A stretch of 11,012 nt of DNA from Legionellaceae bacterium (lineage in GTDB: Bacteria > Pseudomonadota > Gammaproteobacteria > Legionellales > Legionellaceae), in NCBI GenBank assembly GCA_027449525.1, contig DAIDLK010000021.1, positions 1-11,012 on the forward strand. The letters are read 5' to 3'. The translations under genes and the position numbers were made by a program. The notes beneath the pieces are model-generated. The model had not been told where the DNA came from, did not search any database, and worked only from the letters and a program-made list of their open reading frames with translations. Of the stretch, positions 6,530-11,012 are shown one piece after another; position 1 is the stretch's first letter, and each line of letters starts with the position of its first letter.

Positions 6530-9500
6530 TTTTTTTCACGTAAATTCTGTCTATACTAGCATCTTTTGTCGTAAAAAAGCCCATTGGCTTAGACTTTTTT
6601 ACCGGACTTTTAACGGCAGGTGAAGCAGGTGTCTCCTCGGTATCGTAAACTTTTCTGAGTGCGGCATAGGTGGATTTAACGCGTGTTTTGATGTCACGCA
6701 CTTCTGCCTGAGGTGTAATGAACAGGTTTAAAATAAACCATTGGCTGAAGTAGTTGCGCGTGGAGAGTTGTCCGGTGCGCCAAGCGTGAAAATTAGGGAA
6801 CAGGAGTCCTTCGCCACGTAGTGCGGCACGGAAGTTATCGAGAAAGCGTTGGAAAAAATTCTGGTGTTTAAACAAGGCAACGTGTCCGGCAAAGTCAGCG
6901 CTGTAGTCGTCTTGTACGTTCACGACAAGTTTTTCCGTTAGGTACTCATCATCGGCTTGTAGTTCGGCTAGCGCCTTGAGCCATTTTTTTAGTAAATTAG
7001 GTGGTTGAACGACAAAACGTGTTTTACTCGGCACGACGGACAGTTCGCTCAGTAGTTCGGTCCAATAATGGTTGGCTTCTTGTTGGTGATCGGCGAGCGC
7101 TTTTTCTATTTTAGCGGGGTCGGGTTTTGCTTGTTCTAACTCGCTCAGAATCAGTTGATTGTAGTGGTTGGCGCTCAGTTGCATGCGTTTTAGAAATTCA
7201 CTTTTTTCGGTAGTGTGTGCATCGAGGCCTAGTGCGCTGAATTCAGCCGTGTATTGTGTTAATAAATTCTCGAACGTTTTATTGAACAAACGCTGCAGGG
7301 TTTTGGTGTAGGTGGCAAACAGTTGGAGGCGGGAGAGATAGGCTTCGGGATTGCCATAGAAATTACGGTTGAGATAATTGATACCAAACTCACGTTGCAA
7401 TGTGCGTGCATTGAGCACCATTTGTGATTCACCAATTTGTCCGTAGCGCCCACCACGACCAATATTTTGTTGGTAATCGCGTTGCGTGGTTGGCAGATAG
7501 GTTAACAGCACTTTTAGTCCGCTGGATTTGGCTTCGTCTTTCAATTCGTATTCAATGCCACGACCAAGAATTTCGGTGGTAATAATCACCTGACCTGGCC
7601 GGCCACCGTTTTCTTGTAAAAAGCGTGCCATGGGCGTGTTGCCATCACGATATTGCTCGGCGTCGATACGAGTTAATTGCTCGTCAGGCACCTGAGTGCC
7701 TAAGCGTTGCTTGAGCTTTTCATAGAATTGTTGTGATTCATTATCATCTTTACACATCATCAGAATAGGTTGTTTCTTTTTTTGTGAGGTGAGGATGTGT
7801 TGGACTAATGCTTCGAGTTGTTTGTCGTCGTTTTCGCTAATCACCGTTGGTCTGTCGTTTCGACGTAGGCCGTTGTGGCGAGGAATCTTGAGAAACGCGG
7901 TACCAAATTCTGTTCTTGCCTCGAGCTTTTCGAGCATGGTACCCAAGGTTCCGGTCACTGCCAATAAGTGTCCGTCTTGATAATCATTGAGCATCACTTG
8001 AGCGGAACTCAAGTGAGTGATTTCGACTTCTGGGCTAATGTGGAAGGTCCGATTCAGTTTCTGACAGGTTTGCAATGCTTGCCTGAGGTAGAGGTCGTTT
8101 GTTTTGGGTGGTTCTTCTTTATTTTCGATTAATCGATTCAATTCAGCGTGTAGGCATTGGTGAACGCCTTCGGCAAATTTGGCGTGTTCGTTGATTCGAG
8201 AGCCAATTAAACACATGGCGGCCGCTACTTTTTTCTCACCAAGCGGCGTTGGTGTACTGGCATCATTGACGATGGTGTAGTGCACGTTGTATTGCAACTG
8301 GCGTGCTGTATAAGCTGCATTTAACCAGCGTTTAAACTGGTGTGGTTCCGCGTGTTGAATGAGAGCAAATAATTCCGGATTGTAGTCTTCAACGCGACTG
8401 AGCAGTCTGGCCTGACATTCGGCTGGGTTGTTGAGATAGAGTTGTTCGGATTCTTCTTCGGCGAAAAAATCCATTAAAATCGGGTACAGCGGTAACACGT
8501 CGTTATTGAAGGGGTCTATTTCGGCGGTGTAATTGTATTGTTTATTCGAAACATCGTAGTAGGTTACATCGGCTTCGTCGAGTGATAAAGCGCGTTTTTT
8601 CGGATCAGGATTGAGCACCAAGTGGGATTTTTTTTGCCCTTCGGCTTTGCTGCGAAACAAGCAGAGATTGGCTGGGTCAGAAACATTAATGCCAGTTAGT
8701 TGATACTCTTCTGGGGCTGAGTGTGCGGTGATAAAGTTAACGTTGGCACCAATCGAGCGATAAAAGGGCAGTGCTTGCAGGTAATCTCGCTCGGCCAGGG
8801 CTAAGTTGCTGGTGACAAAATCAACGGTATTGCCTTTCAGGAATTGGCAAGCGTTTAACACCATCATGATACGAGTTTTGCCTTCGCCGGTACCGATTTC
8901 AGCGGTGACTTTTTGGCCGGTTTCTAGCATGGAGAGAATGGCTAAAATCTGTGTGGTATTTAGTTCAAAGGAGCGTCCGGGTAGTTGCAGGTCCCCGACA
9001 AACTCAGGGGGACGTCCTTTGCAGCGGTGCAATAGCTCGAGTGTGTACATCACCAATGTGATGTGGTTCTCGGGCGGATGGTTTTTGACTTGCTGGATGT
9101 AGGCTAACAATGCTTCAGTCGGTAGCTGACGTGCCTGCTGTTGTTGGTGTTCGATAGTATCTAGGTAGTTGGGTGTAAAGAGGGTGTTGGGTGAAGGGGT
9201 TATTTCGCTGAGCTTTTTTAACGCGAGGGAGCGCTGAAAGCCATTTTGTGTTTCTCGGCCATTGTGCGCACCTAGCGCGCATGGGTTTTTATCAAATTGC
9301 TCGTATTTGGCTTCAATAGTTGACGTATCGGCGACCCACTCGACAAAGGTACCTAGGCTTGGAAAGGGCGCGTGTTGGTAGTATGTATCGAGTAACTTGA
9401 GGGTAGCGGCATTGTCTCGTTGGGTATAAATGCAGTGAATGAATGCCTCAATGTCTTTTGCGCACTCGATACCGTTATTGAGCTGGGAGATAATGGCATG

Positions 9501-11012
9501 GATGGTATTTTTTTGTACCAAGGGTGTTAGGCTTTGGAGTTCTTCACTATTTAACAGATGACTAAGTGCTTTAATGTCGCGCTCGGGCAAAGCGCCACTG
9601 TAATGGTAAATTAAACTAAGCACGGTGTTGTGATCATTCAGTGCCATCAGTTGATCCATGAGTCGTAAGCATTGGTCGCGATTTTGCGCTGGATTTTTAG
9701 GTGCCACGCCGAGTGCTTGATTCACAAACACATGAATACGTGCACTGAGATTAGGGTATTGGTTAATAAATGCAGTTTTTTTACGTTGCAGCTCAAGTGC
9801 CATGGTTTGGAAGGTTTCCACTGGTTCCGTTGCGGGTCTGACCTCTTCATTCGTTTGCTTTAGTGGAAAGAGAGCGTAATAAATTCGTTGCAATAAATTG
9901 AATTTAGGCGGCTCTTCAATTGCTTGTGGTGCTGCTGCAGGAGGTGGTTCGACGAGCACCTCAATCGGGCTGCTACAGACCAGGTGGCCGGCAAATTGGA
10001 ACGCTTCTTTGGCTTCAATGCCTTGGTTTAACAAGGCTGGGTAGAGGGTGTTTAACAGGTAGTAGCATTTGCCAAGAGTGTTTCTGCCGTCGGTGCTGGA
10101 TTGAAACACCCGCTCCTGGGTGATTTCCATGAATTGTTCAAAGGCATTAATGGATTGGTTAGCTAGTAGCGTTTGTAGTAAGGCTTGGAACTGGTGCGAG
10201 TAACTAGGCGGTGTGTCATGCCGCGAGCGCGAGAGGAGGCCATCGGTTTTAAGTGCCGTTAGGCAATGGGTGTAAAAGCGCGTTGCTTCTCGCTCCGGCA
10301 CGTTCTGATTGAATTGAATCAGGGTCGCGGCTAGGGTATTTAATTGGCTAGCTTCTTCTTCGGTTTCGTTAAAAAAACTGAGGATACTGGTAATGGATTG
10401 ACGGGTGTTTGGATTAAGAATCCCTTGTTCATCGAGCAGGGCATCAACGTTAACCGTGTCTTTAAGGTCGAGCAGAAAATTGGGTTCGAAATAAGCTCCG
10501 TAGCGCTCATTCAACCAGGTGCGCACGTCTTGTTTTGAGCTGAGCGAACCGTTGTTAATGGCATCCACCAACTCAGCTTGAACGTGCTTTAATGTCTCAG
10601 CAGTGAGCGGCTTTGTAACTGATTGAAACAGGGATAAGGCATACGGTAAAAAGTGCCTTGTCTCGTTAGTCAGTTGCTCAAGATAATAATGGTATAGAGT
10701 TAAGTAAATTTTGAGCGCTTCTTGTGGGAGGTATTCCAGCCGAAACGTTGTGACAAGTGATAAAAGCACCGGTACAGCTTGCAATACCTCACAAGCGCCA
10801 ATAAATTGCTCTAACAGGGGGAGATCAGCCGGTTCGGCAAGGTATTTTCCTTCTTTGTTCATTGCAACCGGTGTTCTTTTGATAAAACGTACTGCCTTGA
10901 TTAATTCATTGGGATGCGTTTTGTAGAGTTTTTCTGCTTTGGCAATTTCGTCGATCATGCTGGCTTGCGTATGCTGGAGACCTTGAAGTGTGAAAGGGGC
11001 GGTCAAAAATTT
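6486..11012 (-). CDS. Giant SecA-like DEAD motor ATPase with long helical N-terminal extension (5' partial)
   Basis: The frame is open to the window edge; the first possible start inside is a TTG at 11006 with no visible ribosome site, so the true start probably lies outside. Numbering from there gives 1506 residues. Residues 1-680 are mainly helical, perhaps a solenoid, with a Pro/Ala-rich linker at about 353-367. The motor spans about 680-1200: Q motif near Gln686, Walker A GTGEGKT (705-711), VTSNLALAERD (731-741, like SecA VTVNDYLAQRD), Walker B LSLDEAD (807-813), AVTGTLG (1016-1022, like SecA MTGTA), TTEILGRGIEY (1143-1153, like TNMAGRGTDI) and QNIGRGGRYGQIGES (1180-1194, like QLRGRSGRQGDAGSS). 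The roughly 200 residues between Walker B and the TGT motif sit where SecA carries its preprotein-crosslinking domain. The C-terminus is helical and lacks the SecA Cys-rich zinc motif. It is probably cytoplasmic and ATP-driven; whether it moves protein is not known. It is not the housekeeping SecA. It is transcribed with the protease. Confidence 0.88.
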   Translation of the reverse strand, partial: KFLTAPFTLQGLQHTQASMIDEIAKAEKLYKTHPNELIKAVRFIKRTPVAMNKEGKYLAEPADLPLLEQFIGACEVLQAVPVLLSLVTTFRLEYLPQEALKIYLTLYHYYLEQLTNETRHFLPYALSLFQSVTKPLTAETLKHVQAELVDAINNGSLSSKQDVRTWLNERYGAYFEPNFLLDLKDTVNVDALLDEQGILNPNTRQSITSILSFFNETEEEASQLNTLAATLIQFNQNVPEREATRFYTHCLTALKTDGLLSRSRHDTPPSYSHQFQALLQTLLANQSINAFEQFMEITQERVFQSSTDGRNTLGKCYYLLNTLYPALLNQGIEAKEAFQFAGHLVCSSPIEVLVEPPPAAAPQAIEEPPKFNLLQRIYYALFPLKQTNEEVRPATEPVETFQTMALELQRKKTAFINQYPNLSARIHVFVNQALGVAPKNPAQNRDQCLRLMDQLMALNDHNTVLSLIYHYSGALPERDIKALSHLLNSEELQSLTPLVQKNTIHAIISQLNNGIECAKDIEAFIHCIYTQRDNAATLKLLDTYYQHAPFPSLGTFVEWVADTSTIEAKYEQFDKNPCALGAHNGRETQNGFQRSLALKKLSEITPSPNTLFTPNYLDTIEHQQQQARQLPTEALLAYIQQVKNHPPENHITLVMYTLELLHRCKGRPPEFVGDLQLPGRSFELNTTQILAILSMLETGQKVTAEIGTGEGKTRIMMVLNACQFLKGNTVDFVTSNLALAERDYLQALPFYRSIGANVNFITAHSAPEEYQLTGINVSDPANLCLFRSKAEGQKKSHLVLNPDPKKRALSLDEADVTYYDVSNKQYNYTAEIDPFNNDVLPLYPILMDFFAEEESEQLYLNNPAECQARLLSRVEDYNPELFALIQHAEPHQFKRWLNAAYTARQLQYNVHYTIVNDASTPTPLGEKKVAAAMCLIGSRINEHAKFAEGVHQCLHAELNRLIENKEEPPKTNDLYLRQALQTCQKLNRTFHISPEVEITHLSSAQVMLNDYQDGHLLAVTGTLGTMLEKLEARTEFGTAFLKIPRHNGLRRNDRPTVISENDDKQLEALVQHILTSQKKKQPILMMCKDDNESQQFYEKLKQRLGTQVPDEQLTRIDAEQYRDGNTPMARFLQENGGRPGQVIITTEILGRGIEYELKDEAKSSGLKVLLTYLPTTQRDYQQNIGRGGRYGQIGESQMVLNARTLQREFGINYLNRNFYGNPEAYLSRLQLFATYTKTLQRLFNKTFENLLTQYTAEFSALGLDAHTTEKSEFLKRMQLSANHYNQLILSELEQAKPDPAKIEKALADHQQEANHYWTELLSELSVVPSKTRFVVQPPNLLKKWLKALAELQADDEYLTEKLVVNVQDDYSADFAGHVALFKHQNFFQRFLDNFRAALRGEGLLFPNFHAWRTGQLSTRNYFSQWFILNLFITPQAEVRDIKTRVKSTYAALRKVYDTEETPASPAVKSPVKKSKPMGFFTTKDASIDRIYVKKNETNSDPNNQKNNP
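7407..8969 (-). other. SecA-type motor domain within the giant protein
   Basis: Corresponds to residues 680-1200 and contains all the ATPase motifs from the Q motif to the Gly-Arg-Gly-Gly-Arg finger motif (R1184, R1187) in SecA order. All key catalytic residues are present: Lys710 and Thr711 in Walker A, and Asp810 and Glu811 in Walker B. ATPase activity is therefore expected. Confidence 0.85.

Noticed and set aside
6540..6640. GFF motif near the C-terminus of the SecA-like protein, also found near the C-terminus of the 982-residue protein, as a shared secretion tag
   Set aside because: Only three residues are shared, the flanks do not align, and the distance from the C-terminus differs (about 30 against about 80 residues). 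Chance is sufficient.
7259..7462. Opposite-frame and shifted open frames inside the large genes (for example 7259-7462, 8806-9102, 3848-4123, 830-1075)
   Set aside because: They lie wholly inside well-supported coding regions, lack recognisable domains and good ribosome sites, and look like shadows.
11004..11006. TTG at 11006 as the real start of the SecA-like protein
   Set aside because: The frame stays open to the window edge and no ribosome site can be seen in the 6 remaining bases, so the gene is treated as 5' partial.

Overview
The window reads as a compact chromosomal segment of a gammaproteobacterium. The best clues are a Fis-type nucleoid protein (gammaproteobacterial in distribution), an MltA-type lytic transglycosylase, and several very large or divergent proteins that look like the accessory gene content of host-associated Legionellales (Legionella/Coxiella relatives). 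The order-level placement is an inference from style, not a proven assignment. Base composition is moderate, and the 982-codon gene looks more AT-rich than the large gene at the right end.

Layout, left to right. At the left edge is the 5' part of fis (minus strand, running off the window), preceded by a small two-helix membrane protein of the DUF2892 type on the same strand. A divergent promoter region separates these from mltA (plus), which makes a cell-wall lytic transglycosylase. mltA runs tail-to-tail into a 982-codon minus-strand gene for an unrecognised membrane protein with two hydrophobic hairpins; the two coding regions overlap by 40 bases. A short divergent region then leads to a plus-strand gene for a uracil-DNA-glycosylase-like protein whose catalytic Asp position is Ser. 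This again overlaps its convergent neighbour, by 17 bases. That neighbour is an exported papain-like (C1) cysteine protease with its Cys/His/Asn triad intact. Its start lies 44 bases inside the end of the last gene, a giant minus-strand gene (at least 1506 codons, 5' end off the window) for a protein with a SecA-type ATPase motor behind about 680 residues of helical N-terminal sequence.

The left part (fis, DUF2892, mltA) is ordinary housekeeping. The right 9 kb is the unusual part. The SecA-like ATPase and the papain-like protease are very likely one transcription unit with coupled translation, and a run of eight A residues sits exactly at the junction. The 982-residue membrane protein and the UDG-like protein diverge from a shared 50-80 base region. 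No RNA genes, insertion sequences, CRISPR arrays, attachment sites or clear intrinsic terminators were seen. Non-coding DNA is confined to three short gaps, none longer than about 120 bases.
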